Shown: positions 18,983-29,600 of the stretch, in pieces | How the letters are laid out: each line of letters starts with the position of its first letter | How positions within the stretch are numbered: the stretch's first letter is position 1 | Source: Nitrincola alkalisediminis | GTDB lineage: Bacteria > Pseudomonadota > Gammaproteobacteria > Pseudomonadales > Balneatricaceae | Reading direction: 5' to 3' | Assembly: GCF_009821115.1 (NCBI RefSeq) | Contig: NZ_VYTY01000016.1 | Location: 1-61,988 of the forward strand | Length of the DNA: 61,988 nucleotides | Notes under the pieces: model-generated | What the model was told of the DNA's origin: nothing | Databases searched by the model: none | The model's input: only the letters and a program-made list of their open reading frames with translations | Made by a program: the position numbers and the translations under genes

Positions 18983-21085
18983 TTACGAATTACCACCCAC
19001 CGTTGCAACAATGGTCACCCGTTTACTTTCAGGTATTTCTTGATAGGAAAGCACATGTATTTGATGCTCACCATATCGAACAAATCTTGCCATCAAGGGT
19101 CTTACAGGTGCGGCAACCAATAATACCGACGGCTTTCCCATCATCTCCTGCTGCTGAGCTGCACGCCCCAATGAGGTTTGCAAACGCTCTGCCATCCCAG
19201 GCTCCAACACTAAGGTTTCATCGGACGGCTGACCCTGCTGCATAGAACCCAATAACATTTGCTCTAAGCTAGGTTCTAAGGTAATCACTGGTAATTCTTG
19301 ATCTGAACCATTAATTCCTTGAACAATCAAACGTGACAACGCTACCCGTACTGCCGCCGTTAACGCCAAGGGATCTTGCGTTCGATCAACAGCTTCAGCC
19401 AAGGCTTCAGCGACAGACCGAAAATCCTTAAGTGATACCTGCTCCATTAATAGATTCTGTAATACTTTCAACAATACACTGACCGAAAGCTTTTTGGGTA
19501 CTAATTCTTCAACCAATTTAGGGCATGTTTTAGTCAACATATCCAAAAGCTGCTGCACTTCCTCATGCCCCATCAAATTATGGGCATTATTTTGCAAAAT
19601 CTGATTTAAATGGGTTGCAACAACCGTACTCGCATCAACAACAGTATAACCTAATGTTTGCGCATGCTCCTTATGTCCCTTCTCAATCCATACAGCATCT
19701 AAACCAAACGCAGGATCCTTAACCGCCACCCCCTTCAAACTACCAAAGACCTGCCCCGGGTTAATTGCCAATTCTCGGTCTGGATACACCTCCCCTTCAC
19801 CTGAGATAACACCCATCAGCGTAATTCGATAAGCACCTGGCATTAAATCAAGATTGTCTCGTATATGAACAGACGGTACTAAAAACCCTAAATCTTGAGA
19901 CAACTTCTTCCTAACACCTTTAATCCGACCCAGTAATTGCCCGCCCTGCATCTTATCCACCATGGGAATCAAGCGGTAACCAACCTCCAGACCCACCATA
20001 TCTACAGGCATTACATCATCCCAATTCAAGTCACGCTGTTCTTCTTCGGCAACGACTGCATCGGGCAAATCGGTTTCCGACTGCTGAAATTCTTTTTGTT
20101 TCACCTGTCGACTGTGAATCATATAGGCAATTCCCGCTGCCACAGCCGCTAGGGAAATAAACGCAAAATGAGGCATACCAGGTACAATACCCATCACAAA
20201 TATCACACCGGACGCAACAAACAACGCCCTAGGCGATGAAAACATTTGCGTAAATACCTGACTCCCCATGGCTTCAGATGAGTTTGCACGTGTCACCATG
20301 ACCGCGGCCGCTGTTGACAAAAGCAATGAGGGCAATTGCGCGACAAGCCCATCACCAATCGTCAATAAAGAGTAGTTTTTCATTGCTGTATCAAAATCCA
20401 AACCATGCTGAAGCATACCGATTCCCAAGCCACCCAGCAGGTTAATCACTAGGATCAAAATACCCGCAACTGCATCCCCTCGAACAAATTTTGATGCACC
20501 ATCCATAGACCCATAAAAATCGGCTTCTCGCGTCACCTCTTGTCGACGCTCACGCGCCTCATCCTGTGAAATCAACCCTGCGTTCACGTCCGCATCTATC
20601 GCCATTTGTTTACCCGGCATCGCATCCAAGGTAAATCGAGCACTCACTTCCGAAATACGGCCAGCCCCCTTCGTTACCACTACAAAGTTAATAATAACCA
20701 AAATCATGAAAACAGCGATACCCACAACATAATTACCGCCAACAACCACTTCACCAAAGGCTAAAATAACTTGACCCGCAGCAGCACCACCTTCATGACC
20801 ATTCAAAAGCACCACGCGTGTAGAGGCCACATTAAGCGCCAAACGCATAAGCGTCGCCGCTAACAAAATGGTTGGAAATACCGCAAAATCCAGAGGGCGC
20901 AATGCATAAATACACACCAACAACACAACAATCGATAAAGCGATGTTGAATGTAAAAAAAACATCCAACAAAAAAGGCGGAATAGGCAAGGTCACCATGG
21001 CCAATATCACCAACAGCAACAAAGGAATACCTATATTCCCCTGCCCTATTCGTTTCGCACTCTGTACAAACACACCTCTATCCAC
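18983..21085 (-). CDS. flhA: Flagellar type III export apparatus protein FlhA
   Basis: Large integral membrane export-gate protein. The N-terminal half holds about eight transmembrane helices, with the conserved loop segment SEVSARFTLDAMPGKQMAIDADVNAGLI (positions about 170-197). The C-terminal half is the cytosolic ring domain that receives chaperone-substrate complexes. The open frame begins with TTG at 21094. A GTG at 21085 would give MDRGVFVQSAKRI, resembling the MDR start of relatives, and I prefer it; the exact start is uncertain. A sigma-54 promoter lies about 120 bp upstream, inside the end of the flhB-flhA interval. Confidence 0.95.
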   Translation of the reverse strand: MDRGVFVQSAKRIGQGNIGIPLLLLVILAMVTLPIPPFLLDVFFTFNIALSIVVLLVCIYALRPLDFAVFPTILLAATLMRLALNVASTRVVLLNGHEGGAAAGQVILAFGEVVVGGNYVVGIAVFMILVIINFVVVTKGAGRISEVSARFTLDAMPGKQMAIDADVNAGLISQDEARERRQEVTREADFYGSMDGASKFVRGDAVAGILILVINLLGGLGIGMLQHGLDFDTAMKNYSLLTIGDGLVAQLPSLLLSTAAAVMVTRANSSEAMGSQVFTQMFSSPRALFVASGVIFVMGIVPGMPHFAFISLAAVAAGIAYMIHSRQVKQKEFQQSETDLPDAVVAEEEQRDLNWDDVMPVDMVGLEVGYRLIPMVDKMQGGQLLGRIKGVRKKLSQDLGFLVPSVHIRDNLDLMPGAYRITLMGVISGEGEVYPDRELAINPGQVFGSLKGVAVKDPAFGLDAVWIEKGHKEHAQTLGYTVVDASTVVATHLNQILQNNAHNLMGHEEVQQLLDMLTKTCPKLVEELVPKKLSVSVLLKVLQNLLMEQVSLKDFRSVAEALAEAVDRTQDPLALTAAVRVALSRLIVQGINGSDQELPVITLEPSLEQMLLGSMQQGQPSDETLVLEPGMAERLQTSLGRAAQQQEMMGKPSVLLVAAPVRPLMARFVRYGEHQIHVLSYQEIPESKRVTIVATVGGNS

Positions 21086-21216
21086 AACACCCAACCGTCA
21101 ACATAATGACTAAAAAGATAAAATATTCGATATAGAAACCTATTGGCTATTTAGAGCGATCCATAAAACGCCATTTTTTTGACAAAAAAGCCAAACAACG
21201 CCCATTGATGGATCTA

Positions 21217-21233
21217 TGCAATTTTCAAGCCAA
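21217..21233 (-). promoter_or_regulatory. Sigma-54 (-24/-12) promoter of flhA
   Basis: The minus strand reads TTGGCTTGAAAATTGCA, with GG and GC exactly 10 bp apart, matching the RpoN consensus TTGGCACG-N4-TTGCA. It lies just past the flhB stop. The leader to flhA is about 110 nt and contains an inverted pair GATCCAT/ATGGATC (21158-21164, 21208-21214). FleQ is the expected activator. Confidence 0.85.
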
Positions 21234-21234
21234 A

Positions 21235-22377
21235 TTAATCAGGATCAACTCGAAAAGTCTCTGGAATTTCAAGATCTTGCTCTCTTGGCGGTGGAATTGA
21301 AGACTGATTATAGGAAGGTGTGTTTTTTAATTGGTAGACATAAGCTAACACTTGAGCAACGGCTGTATACAAACCTGTTGGAACTTCATCTCCAACCTCC
21401 GTTGCATAAAACAGTGCACGCGCCAAGGCCGGTGATGATAGGATCTGGACATCATTCTCTTGCGCTATCTCACGAATTTTTAGGGCGACAAAATCTGCAC
21501 CGCGCGCAATAATAACGGGAGCATCGCCTTGGCTTTGATCGTACTTAATGGCGACAGCGTAATGTGTCGGGTTGGTAATCACGACATCTGCATTGGGTAC
21601 ATCTTTCATCATTGTTCTCTGCGACATTTCATATTGCAGCTGACGAATACGCCCCTTCACCTCGGGCTTACCCTCGGTATTTTTCATTTCATCTTTCACT
21701 TCCTGCATCGTCATTTTCAGTTTTTTGTTGTAGTCATACAACTGATAGGGCACATCTACCAATACAACCAAAATCATGGTTGCACTGATCAGCAAAAAAG
21801 ACCAAGCCAACACCTCTAACGCATGCTCAATAGATGTTTCAATGTTTTCAGCTGTCAAGGCCATTAACTCAGGCCTCATCACCATGACCACTAAAACAGA
21901 TACTGACCCAACCACCAATACCTTCGCTATCGCCTTAAAAAGCTCTACCAGCGACTTCATCGAAAACATTCGTTTAATCCCGGCTAATGGATTCAAACGA
22001 CTGCCTTTGGGCTGCAATGACTCACCACTAAAATTCCAGCCACCCAGTGCGATTGATGAGAAAAAACTGGCTAAGAAGACCATCAGAAAAAAGCCCCACA
22101 GGCTGAAAAAACTCTCCCACAGGGCTTCGTACAAGTGAAGAAACATAAATGCTGGATCCGATACCGCGTCTCCTCGAATACTGAAGTTATGGCTAAACAT
22201 TCGCATCATGGTGTGCCCAACATGACTACCAAACATCAAAGCTGCAGCAGCTGAAGCCATTAGCAAGGCTAGAGTTGTCAACTCTTTCGAGCGCGCGATA
22301 TCCCCTTTCTTTCGCGCATCTTGTATGCGCTTCGCCGTGGGTTCTTGTGTTTTTTCCTGACCTGTTTCTTCAGCCAC
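21235..22377 (-). CDS. flhB: Flagellar export apparatus switch protein FlhB
   Basis: Inner-membrane export protein that switches substrate class from rod/hook to filament after autocleavage. The 380 residues contain a basic cytosolic start, four transmembrane helices (about 30-215), a charged linker, and the autocleavage motif NPTH at 269-272 in ADVVITNPTHYAVAI. The tail after the conserved domain is Pro/Ser-rich. The start is a GTG. It follows fliR by 12 bases. Confidence 0.96.
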   Translation of the reverse strand: MAEETGQEKTQEPTAKRIQDARKKGDIARSKELTTLALLMASAAAALMFGSHVGHTMMRMFSHNFSIRGDAVSDPAFMFLHLYEALWESFFSLWGFFLMVFLASFFSSIALGGWNFSGESLQPKGSRLNPLAGIKRMFSMKSLVELFKAIAKVLVVGSVSVLVVMVMRPELMALTAENIETSIEHALEVLAWSFLLISATMILVVLVDVPYQLYDYNKKLKMTMQEVKDEMKNTEGKPEVKGRIRQLQYEMSQRTMMKDVPNADVVITNPTHYAVAIKYDQSQGDAPVIIARGADFVALKIREIAQENDVQILSSPALARALFYATEVGDEVPTGLYTAVAQVLAYVYQLKNTPSYNQSSIPPPREQDLEIPETFRVDPD

Positions 22378-22389
22378 TGACTTTTCCCA

Positions 22390-23160
22390 TTAAAGCAACA
22401 ATGAATGAATAAAACTTAGCATAAAGTCAGTCATACGCACGTAGTGATCATAGAAAATCGGGACATTTACCCAGTGCATAAACAATCCCACCAGCATAAT
22501 AAATGGAAAGCCTATCGCAAAAATATTTAACTGGGGTGCTGCTTTTGTCATGATACCGAAGGCAAGGTTAATAATTAATAATGCAAGGATTGCAGGCATC
22601 GCCATCAATAGTGCCGCCATAAAAAGCCAACTCAGCATCAGAACGATGCGCATAAACACTTCACCATCCACCCCAGTAAGTCCGACGGGTAAGTAAAAAA
22701 AGCTCTGGGCTAAGATTTCAATCATCACCAAGTGCCCATTCATTGCCAAAAATAATAACGTCGCCATCATTGAGTAAAACTGAGCAACCACAACAACGCT
22801 AACACCATTACTTGGATCCGTCATCGACGCAAAACCCAAGCCCGACTGCATAGCGATAATTTGCGCACCCGCAAGAAAGCTCTGAAACAACAATTGCAAG
22901 GTAAAGCCCAGCACAACACCGATTAAAATCTGATTTGCGATCACAAGCCAATTATACAAAGAAAGACCATCGAAAATGGGCATTTCGGGCAGCACAGGCA
23001 CGATTAAAAGGGTAACAACCAATGCTAGACCCAAGCGAACTCGCACAGGGACCATTTGTGTACCGACTATTGGAATAGCCATAAAAAAAGAGGAAACACG
23101 AAACAAAGGCCACAAAAAAGTAGAGACCATCTGTTCCAACTCGGCGAGTGAAACGAACAC
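22390..23160 (-). CDS. fliR: Flagellar export protein FliR
   Basis: Integral membrane component of the FliPQR export core. The 256 residues are almost entirely hydrophobic with about six transmembrane segments. The typical MQSGLGFASMTDPSNG loop is present at about 112-127. It starts 4 bases after fliQ, and flhB follows. Confidence 0.95.
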   Translation of the reverse strand: MFVSLAELEQMVSTFLWPLFRVSSFFMAIPIVGTQMVPVRVRLGLALVVTLLIVPVLPEMPIFDGLSLYNWLVIANQILIGVVLGFTLQLLFQSFLAGAQIIAMQSGLGFASMTDPSNGVSVVVVAQFYSMMATLLFLAMNGHLVMIEILAQSFFYLPVGLTGVDGEVFMRIVLMLSWLFMAALLMAMPAILALLIINLAFGIMTKAAPQLNIFAIGFPFIMLVGLFMHWVNVPIFYDHYVRMTDFMLSFIHSLLL

Positions 23161-23164
23161 GGCT

Positions 23165-23434
23165 CTATCCGATCATATGAGGAATATTCAAAAACAAAAA
23201 CTCAAACAAATCCATGATTTGAGTCACTATCCACGGCCCTGCATACATTACAGCCAATAAACTAACGATGAGACGTGGCAAAAAGCTCAGTGTTTGTTCG
23301 TTAATTTGAGTCGCTGCTTGAAAGACTGAGATTGTTAAGCCCACAAGCAGAGCCGGGCCTACAATCACCACAACGATTTTGATAATCAACCAAAATGCAC
23401 CGCCATATAGGTCCAGCGTATTTCCAATCAGCAC
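23165..23434 (-). CDS. fliQ: Flagellar export protein FliQ
   Basis: An 89-residue two-helix hairpin membrane protein of the flagellar export gate. It shows the family pattern PALLVGLTISVFQAATQINEQTLSFLPR. It lies between fliP and fliR in canonical order. Confidence 0.95.
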   Translation of the reverse strand: MLIGNTLDLYGGAFWLIIKIVVVIVGPALLVGLTISVFQAATQINEQTLSFLPRLIVSLLAVMYAGPWIVTQIMDLFEFLFLNIPHMIG

Positions 23435-23450
23435 GTTTCAGCCCTCATCG

Positions 23451-24188
23451 CTAGATTCCAAAACTGGCCGCTAGCGTGCCGACAACCATCGCCCAGCCAT
23501 CCACCAATACAAATAGCATGATTTTGAAGGGTAGTGAAACAATCACTGGAGACAACATCATCATACCCATGGCCATCAACACACTTGCGACAACCAGATC
23601 TATAACCAAAAAAGGTATAAACAACATAAACCCAATCTGAAATGCCGTTTTCAGCTCACTCACCACAAAGGCTGGGATCAAAATCCGAAACGGGACATCT
23701 TCCTGAGAGGCAACTCGAGGGGTATCTGAGATACGCATAAATAAATCAAGATCACTTTCGCGCGTATTGCGAATCATAAACTGATGAAAAGGCTTCCCAG
23801 CCGCCTCCAACGCTTCTAACGCACCTAACTCCTCAGCAATATAAGGCTGCACAGCCTCAACATTGACGCGCTCAAACACAGGTGTCATGATAAAAAACGT
23901 TAAAAAAAGTGCCAAACCCACCAACACCTGATTTGAGGGCGTTTGCTGCAACCCCAGTGCTTGTCGCAAAATAGAAAAAACAATAATAATTCGTGTAAAT
24001 GAAGTCATCATCATGAGCATTGCTGGCAAGAATGTCAGCATCGTCATGAGCGCTAAGATCTGTATCGTAACACTGTACTCGGCCGAGCCATCCTCGTCGA
24101 CTCGCAGAGATACGGCTGGAATTCCAAAATCCTGCCCCTGCGCCATCAAAGGCATGAACACCAAAAAGAGAAACAACCACCCTCTCAT
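23451..24188 (-). CDS. fliP: Flagellar export protein FliP
   Basis: Core of the export channel. The 245 residues start with a cleavable signal peptide ([15 protein letters not shown]), as in most FliP proteins. Transmembrane segments follow with the signatures [31 protein letters not shown] and [23 protein letters not shown]. It overlaps fliO by 4 bases. Assembly of FliP into the membrane depends on FliO. Confidence 0.96.
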   Translation of the reverse strand: MRGWLFLFLVFMPLMAQGQDFGIPAVSLRVDEDGSAEYSVTIQILALMTMLTFLPAMLMMMTSFTRIIIVFSILRQALGLQQTPSNQVLVGLALFLTFFIMTPVFERVNVEAVQPYIAEELGALEALEAAGKPFHQFMIRNTRESDLDLFMRISDTPRVASQEDVPFRILIPAFVVSELKTAFQIGFMLFIPFLVIDLVVASVLMAMGMMMLSPVIVSLPFKIMLFVLVDGWAMVVGTLAASFGI

Positions 24189-24622
24189 TTTGAGCGCCCT
24201 CTTTGTGCATCTATAATTGACTTCAGTCGTGATCCAAACTCATCAGATGGCACAGACAGCTCAATAACAGGCTCATCAAACGACTTAAGCAAGGTCACTT
24301 GACCTTGTGAAACCCCCAAAAGCAGCTGCTCTTCACCCACCTGTACCAGAACAACGCGCTCTTTTTGTCCCAAGGATAAAGCGGCCACCACTCTTAGTTT
24401 TTTATGCTGTCCAGGTATGAGTGCGACACGTCGCATAATAGCTGCAAGAATAAAAATAACGGCAATAACCAATAATAATCCCAGCAGCATTTGAACAATG
24501 GCTGAAAATGTGAGTGGCTCTGAGGACAGAAAGCTATTTTGAGAGACTAAAGGAGCTTCCGTCGCGAATGCATAAGAAACAAAAAGAAAAAAACAGGCCG
24601 TAAACGCGAGCAATCCTTTCAC
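24185..24622 (-). CDS. fliO: Flagellar protein FliO
   Basis: Small membrane protein that aids assembly of the FliPQR complex. The 145 residues have an N-terminal signal-like helix, a periplasmic stretch, one strong transmembrane helix (about 43-65) and a cytosolic beta-rich tail ([29 protein letters not shown]). The family is poorly conserved, so position between fliN and fliP is the strongest support. It overlaps fliN by one base and fliP by four. Confidence 0.9.
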   Translation of the reverse strand: MKGLLAFTACFFLFVSYAFATEAPLVSQNSFLSSEPLTFSAIVQMLLGLLLVIAVIFILAAIMRRVALIPGQHKKLRVVAALSLGQKERVVLVQVGEEQLLLGVSQGQVTLLKSFDEPVIELSVPSDEFGSRLKSIIDAQRGRSK

Positions 24623-25032
24623 TATTTTAATCGCCTAATCCGCTCTTGAGGACTAATGACATCCGTCAAACGTATACCATAGCGATCATTCACAACCACA
24701 ACTTCGCCGTGCGCAATTAATGTACCATTCACCTTCACATCAAGCGGCTCGCCTGCCACTCGATCAAGCTCTAAAACAGAACCTTGACTGAGTTGAAGTA
24801 AGTTTCGGATTGCGATTTCCGTCCCCCCCACTTCTACCGTCATTTTAACGGGAATGTCCAGAATAACCTCAAGCCTTGGGTCTCCCCCGGAAACAGATTC
24901 ATCTTTCAACTCACTGAGCTGAACCTTCATGAAATCGGGCTCCGATTCGGGCGATCCTACCTGCTCTTCCATCGCAGCGGCCCACTCATCAGCCAAAGCT
25001 TGTTGATCTACACTTGCGTTTTCGTCACTCAC
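24622..25032 (-). CDS. fliN: Flagellar motor switch protein FliN
   Basis: C-ring component that binds FliM and helps dock the export ATPase through FliH. The 136 residues contain an acidic variable N-terminus and the SpoA domain at about 55-130 (ILDIPVKMTVEVGGTEIAIRNLLQLSQGSVLELDRVAGEPLDVKVNG). They end with the usual RLTDVISPQERIRRL. It follows fliM by 25 bases. Confidence 0.96.
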   Translation of the reverse strand: MSDENASVDQQALADEWAAAMEEQVGSPESEPDFMKVQLSELKDESVSGGDPRLEVILDIPVKMTVEVGGTEIAIRNLLQLSQGSVLELDRVAGEPLDVKVNGTLIAHGEVVVVNDRYGIRLTDVISPQERIRRLK

Positions 25033-25057
25033 ACTCGAATCTCCGCACTACACATAA

Positions 25058-26038
25058 TCATTCAGAATCCTGCTTAAGGACTCGATGTATTTTTGCTGCA
25101 AGGTTACCACGAGATGTTCCTAGTTGGCAGGTATACAAGGGAACTCCATTCGCTTTAAGTGTCAGTTGATCGGGTATATCCACTGGAATCACATCCCCAA
25201 CCTCGAACTCCATCACATCACGCAACGTCATATCGCGTTCGGTCACAATTAAATCGACGGGCAAACTTGCATGTAAGATATCTCTGCGTAGAGACGCCAT
25301 CCAACGGTCATCACGTTCTGATTCCGCACTGTGATACACGGACATTAACTGATCACGAATAGGCTCAATCATTGAGTAAGGAATGGTGACATGAAAATCA
25401 CCATTCCCCCCTTCAAGATCCACCTGAAACGAGCTCACAATCACCACCTCGTTCGGCCCAACAACATTGGCCATAGCAGGGTTCAACTCATGGCCTATCT
25501 GTTCAAACTTGAGGGTGTGTATGGGTAACCAGGCATGTCTTAAATCTTCAAACAACTGGTTGACTGTTTTATACACCAATCGGTTTTCAGTTGGCGTAAA
25601 GTCTCGACCTTCTATCTTAGCGTGGCGTCCATCGCCACCAAAAAACTGATCAACCAGTTTAAACACCAACTTTGCATCCATGATCAAAAGACCAGTCCCC
25701 CGCCATGGCATGACTTTCATTAGAGTCATACTGGTCGGCACGTAAAGTGTATGAATGTAATCGCCATACTTCATCACCTGAACACCACCGACCGTCACAT
25801 CTGCAGGCTTTCTTAATAGATTAAACAGTGTCACCCGAGCCAAGCGTGCAAAGCGCTCATTGACCATCTCGAGCGTCGGCATTCGCCCACGCACGATGCG
25901 CTCTTGACTGGTTAGATCATAAACACGAACACCTGACTCATCGACAGGGCTGTCATCGGCCGTTTCGACATCACCATCATCAACACCATGCAACAGGGCA
26001 TCAATTTCATCTTGCGATAGCAGATCCTTAACGGACAT
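25058..26038 (-). CDS. fliM: Flagellar motor switch protein FliM
   Basis: C-ring protein that receives CheY-P. The 326 residues start with the CheY-binding peptide LLSQDEIDALLHGV (residues 6-19). The middle domain follows (about 50-230, with the GGDGRHAKIEGRDFTPTE loop). The C-terminal SpoA domain ends the protein. Downstream of fliL by 14 bases, in the conserved fliLMNOPQR order. Confidence 0.97.
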   Translation of the reverse strand: MSVKDLLSQDEIDALLHGVDDGDVETADDSPVDESGVRVYDLTSQERIVRGRMPTLEMVNERFARLARVTLFNLLRKPADVTVGGVQVMKYGDYIHTLYVPTSMTLMKVMPWRGTGLLIMDAKLVFKLVDQFFGGDGRHAKIEGRDFTPTENRLVYKTVNQLFEDLRHAWLPIHTLKFEQIGHELNPAMANVVGPNEVVIVSSFQVDLEGGNGDFHVTIPYSMIEPIRDQLMSVYHSAESERDDRWMASLRRDILHASLPVDLIVTERDMTLRDVMEFEVGDVIPVDIPDQLTLKANGVPLYTCQLGTSRGNLAAKIHRVLKQDSE

Positions 26039-26052
26039 TTAACGCTGCTCCA

Positions 26053-26556
26053 TTACTGCATCACAAAGTCGGTAAATAAAACAATCTCAACGGCATCACC
26101 CGGACCACCTCGTTCATTGACTAAACGTCTAACCAACTCGGTCGCCTCCTGTTGCAACGCACGCACCCCTTCGACTGTTCGTAAAGAGTCAGGGTTCGTT
26201 GTTGTGAATAAGGTATTTAAACGTGCAACAAACAACGGCATATGAGTATTTAAGACCGACTCAACTGCCGGATTACGTGTTTTCGCCTCGGCATACACCT
26301 GAATAAAGTGCTGTGTACCCGTCGCATTTTGCAAGCCCGCGACGAACATAGGGCGGCCTTCAAGCGTTCTGATCTTGACGTAGATAGCTTCCGTTGGCCT
26401 TGCCGGCTTAGCCGATGCTTCGGATGACCCATCATCACCCATTAAGAATAAAAAGGCACCTGCTCCAATTCCTAACAATAAAACGACAGCCGCCAAGATA
26501 ATGATGAGTTTCTTCTTGGAACCTTTACCCTTGTTTTCATTGCTATCTTCAGCCAT
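26053..26556 (-). CDS. fliL: Flagellar basal body-associated protein FliL
   Basis: Single-pass inner membrane protein that supports stator function around the motor. The 167 residues have a charged N-terminus, one transmembrane helix (KLIIILAAVVLLLGIGAGAFLFL, about 15-38), a Ser/Ala-rich linker and a periplasmic stomatin-like domain ending in VEIVLFTDFVMQ. The 70-bp gap before it follows fliK; I found no clear promoter there. Confidence 0.93.
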   Translation of the reverse strand: MAEDSNENKGKGSKKKLIIILAAVVLLLGIGAGAFLFLMGDDGSSEASAKPARPTEAIYVKIRTLEGRPMFVAGLQNATGTQHFIQVYAEAKTRNPAVESVLNTHMPLFVARLNTLFTTTNPDSLRTVEGVRALQQEATELVRRLVNERGGPGDAVEIVLFTDFVMQ

Positions 26557-26626
26557 TGATCACTCCAGTCTTCAACTCTCTAGAGTGAGCAATATACCAC
26601 AACCGCTGTAAAACAGTGGACTTGCT

Positions 26627-29600
26627 TCATGCATAATAATCGACTAATCCAATTTTTATTGGCTTTGCAAGCACCGTATTATTTTCGTTTAACTGCTCGA
26701 TACTCTTCCCCCCTCTTGCAAGACCACCTCCCTCCTTGTCTTTTTGTTGCTGGGAAGACTGATCCGATACAGACGAGTCAGCAAGATTAAGCCCTTGCTC
26801 TGCAAACATTTCTCTTAATCTGGGCATGTGTTGTTCAAGTACTTCTCTAACAGCGGCATTCGGAGCACTAAAACTGACATTAACCTGATCACCCGCATGC
26901 ACATGAATTCGAATTCTTAGAGAGCCCAACTCAGGCGGATCTAAACGTATATCGGCAACCTTAGGTCCCTGCTGAACCATCATAATGGCCCTTTCACCCA
27001 TCCCTTTAGCCCATGCAGGATTCATTAAACGCTCAGCCGGACGTAAGGACTCCGACATAGCCGACGGTGCAAGAGGGTTCGACGTCACTGCTGTCTGTGC
27101 ACCATTTAGAGCTGAACTAAATGCACTCGCCCCATCTGACTTCGTCGCCGATATGGATGTTGATGAAGCATTGGCTAACATTGACTCTCTCAGCTCCATT
27201 TCAACTCGACGATCCGATGCATCTGTTCGTAAACGCATCGAATCAATCATTCGCTCAGCCTCCAACGCCGCACCTACAGGCCTTTGTGCTTCACGCAGTA
27301 CAACCGTATCGTCTTTCCTAACCCCCTTATCTAACTGTGTCCCTGCTTTTTGCATAGGCTCTTTATCTTTAAACACCATTGGCGCTGCAGAAGCCTCGGG
27401 AACATCTGCAACAAGCCCCGTAGAATCAAGCTTTGACAGGTCCGTGTCATAAGGCATCGCCATATCATTTTGAGCAGAGGTCAAATAGGACACCGACTCA
27501 TCTGTCGCTTTAACTGAAACGGCGCTCACAGCCTGATCCATTCGCCCCTCAGTCTGGCCAAGAGGACCAACTCCGAACTCTTCCTTACTCATCAACACCG
27601 GCTGGTCAGGCAGACCTTGATTGCTTGCTGAACGCGCGCTGAGCTCTAAATTCGTTGAAGGATCACGAAAACCCGTCTGTTCAGGACTCTCAGATAAAGG
27701 GGTTAGCTCACCGTCTTGTCGAATCTTCACATCACCTGGAAAGGGACTGACAACCTTCGACAGCTGCGCATCCACTTTGGGCGACATCAACGACTGAATA
27801 ACTTCACGCTCTCTATTTAATTGAACCTGCTCCTCTTGTCCCATTGTATAGCGATTATTATTGGGTAAATCCCTAGCCTCAAGTTGAGGGGGGGCTTCAG
27901 CAGGTACGTTGAGCAAATTTACCCGGGATTCTCTTTGATTGGATAACTCTACAAAAGGCTCAGCCCTAATTGAGATAGCATCGCTCGAACTTTGCAAGTA
28001 GGTGGGCATGGTCACCTGCCCCGGCACCCCCATCTGTAACTCAGCTCTAACTGGAGCCTCAACAGGTGAATTTTGTGAGTTCGAAGGAAGAGGGGGTTCT
28101 GTAGACGGTACTGGAGGCATCAATGATCCAGTTGAAGGGGTGGCTTTTGAAACTGCCGTTGCCAAATTCACTGTTTCAGAGCGAACGCCCCCCTCATCCG
28201 GCGTACCCACGCCGATCAAATCTGCCACTATCGGTTGAGAGTCAACACGCGTCATAACGGATTCACTCATGCCAATCGATCTAACCGTATCCGAGTTATT
28301 GCTATTTGCATACTCGGCAACCAATCCCCGCCCCTCTCCTTGAGGCTGAGATTCGCCATCCCACTGCCCTAAACCTCTCTTCGAACCAACTTGAGATAAA
28401 TGAGCACTTTCAGTGAAGTCTAGACTCTGAGAATTAGGCGTAGGCATAGGCTTAAGTTCCGACGCATCGGCGAACACAGCCTGCCCCAAAAGACTCAGGT
28501 CGGACTCAATATTTTTCTCCGGAGAAACAACCTGACCTCTAATATCTAGAGACTTAACCTCACCTACGCTATTGTCGACAGGTTTAGAGACATTGTCTGA
28601 GACTTGGATAAATGCTTCATCATTGGATTTTACCTCAGGAGAAACTGAGGGAGCATGAGGCTGAGGCGGTATTGATAGCTCCAATCTTGGATTTGGAGAC
28701 GCCTCACTTGACTCTATGGATACAGCTGACGCTAACTCAGCAGTGCCCACTGAACGCACATTTTCGCCTTCAACAGCCTCAAGGTGTCCCTCGGACGTCA
28801 CTCTATTAGGCACATGAACAAAGCTTGCTTCCTTTATTACCTCATCAGACATAGGCAACTCCACGTTTGTCTTAGGTATCAGGGGCGTACCTTGATTTTG
28901 AATAATGGCGTTACCTTCCTCGATCCAGCGTCCCGCAATTAGGCTAGAAGTCACCTCTGGCTTCATATCCTTAAACACATTCGATCGCTCAGCAGGAGTT
29001 GCAACTGAGCCATCATGCGTTCCCTTATCATTCAAAAATGCCTGTGCAGATAACCTGATGCTTGCCTGGTCCGCCGGGAGATCGGCTTCTTGACGGGGTC
29101 TTACTTCCACTTGCGCTCGATCAGCACTGACCTGAGAGCTCACGCCTGATACGACTTGAGTATCCTCCTCAGGCGTATTTTGAACATTCAGTAGAGCTTC
29201 TCTATCAAAAGAAGCACTGCGCTCTGTTATTAACACATCGGATGTGTTCTCGCGACTCTGAGAAATCAGTTGATTGGGTGTCGTATTCGTTGAAGTTAAG
29301 CCTTCACGAGGGCCTCGAATATCGGCTGACGGTAATGTTGTGTTTTCAACAGGAGACCTCGTTAAATCAGACGTCCATTCATTGTCTCGAATCGCTTGAC
29401 TCAGTGCGCTGTCCGCCTTGTACATCTGAGCATCGCCTTGTGCCTGATGAATAGCCTTGTGGATCGCTTTCGTCAGATCTGATACAACAACGCGACTCGC
29501 ATCATTTGACACCTCAACATCAGAGACACTCGGCTCGGCCGCTTTTACATGCATTGATTTATCTTGTGCAGGCATTATCAACTGCCCACTCTGATGCGAC

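Noticed and set aside
26557-26626. Sigma-54 promoter before fliL
   Set aside because: GG and GC pairs occur but not at 10-bp spacing, so no valid -24/-12 element is present.
26985-27452. 155-codon plus-strand frame opposite fliK
   Set aside because: Antisense to the end of the disordered fliK region; composition reflects that gene.
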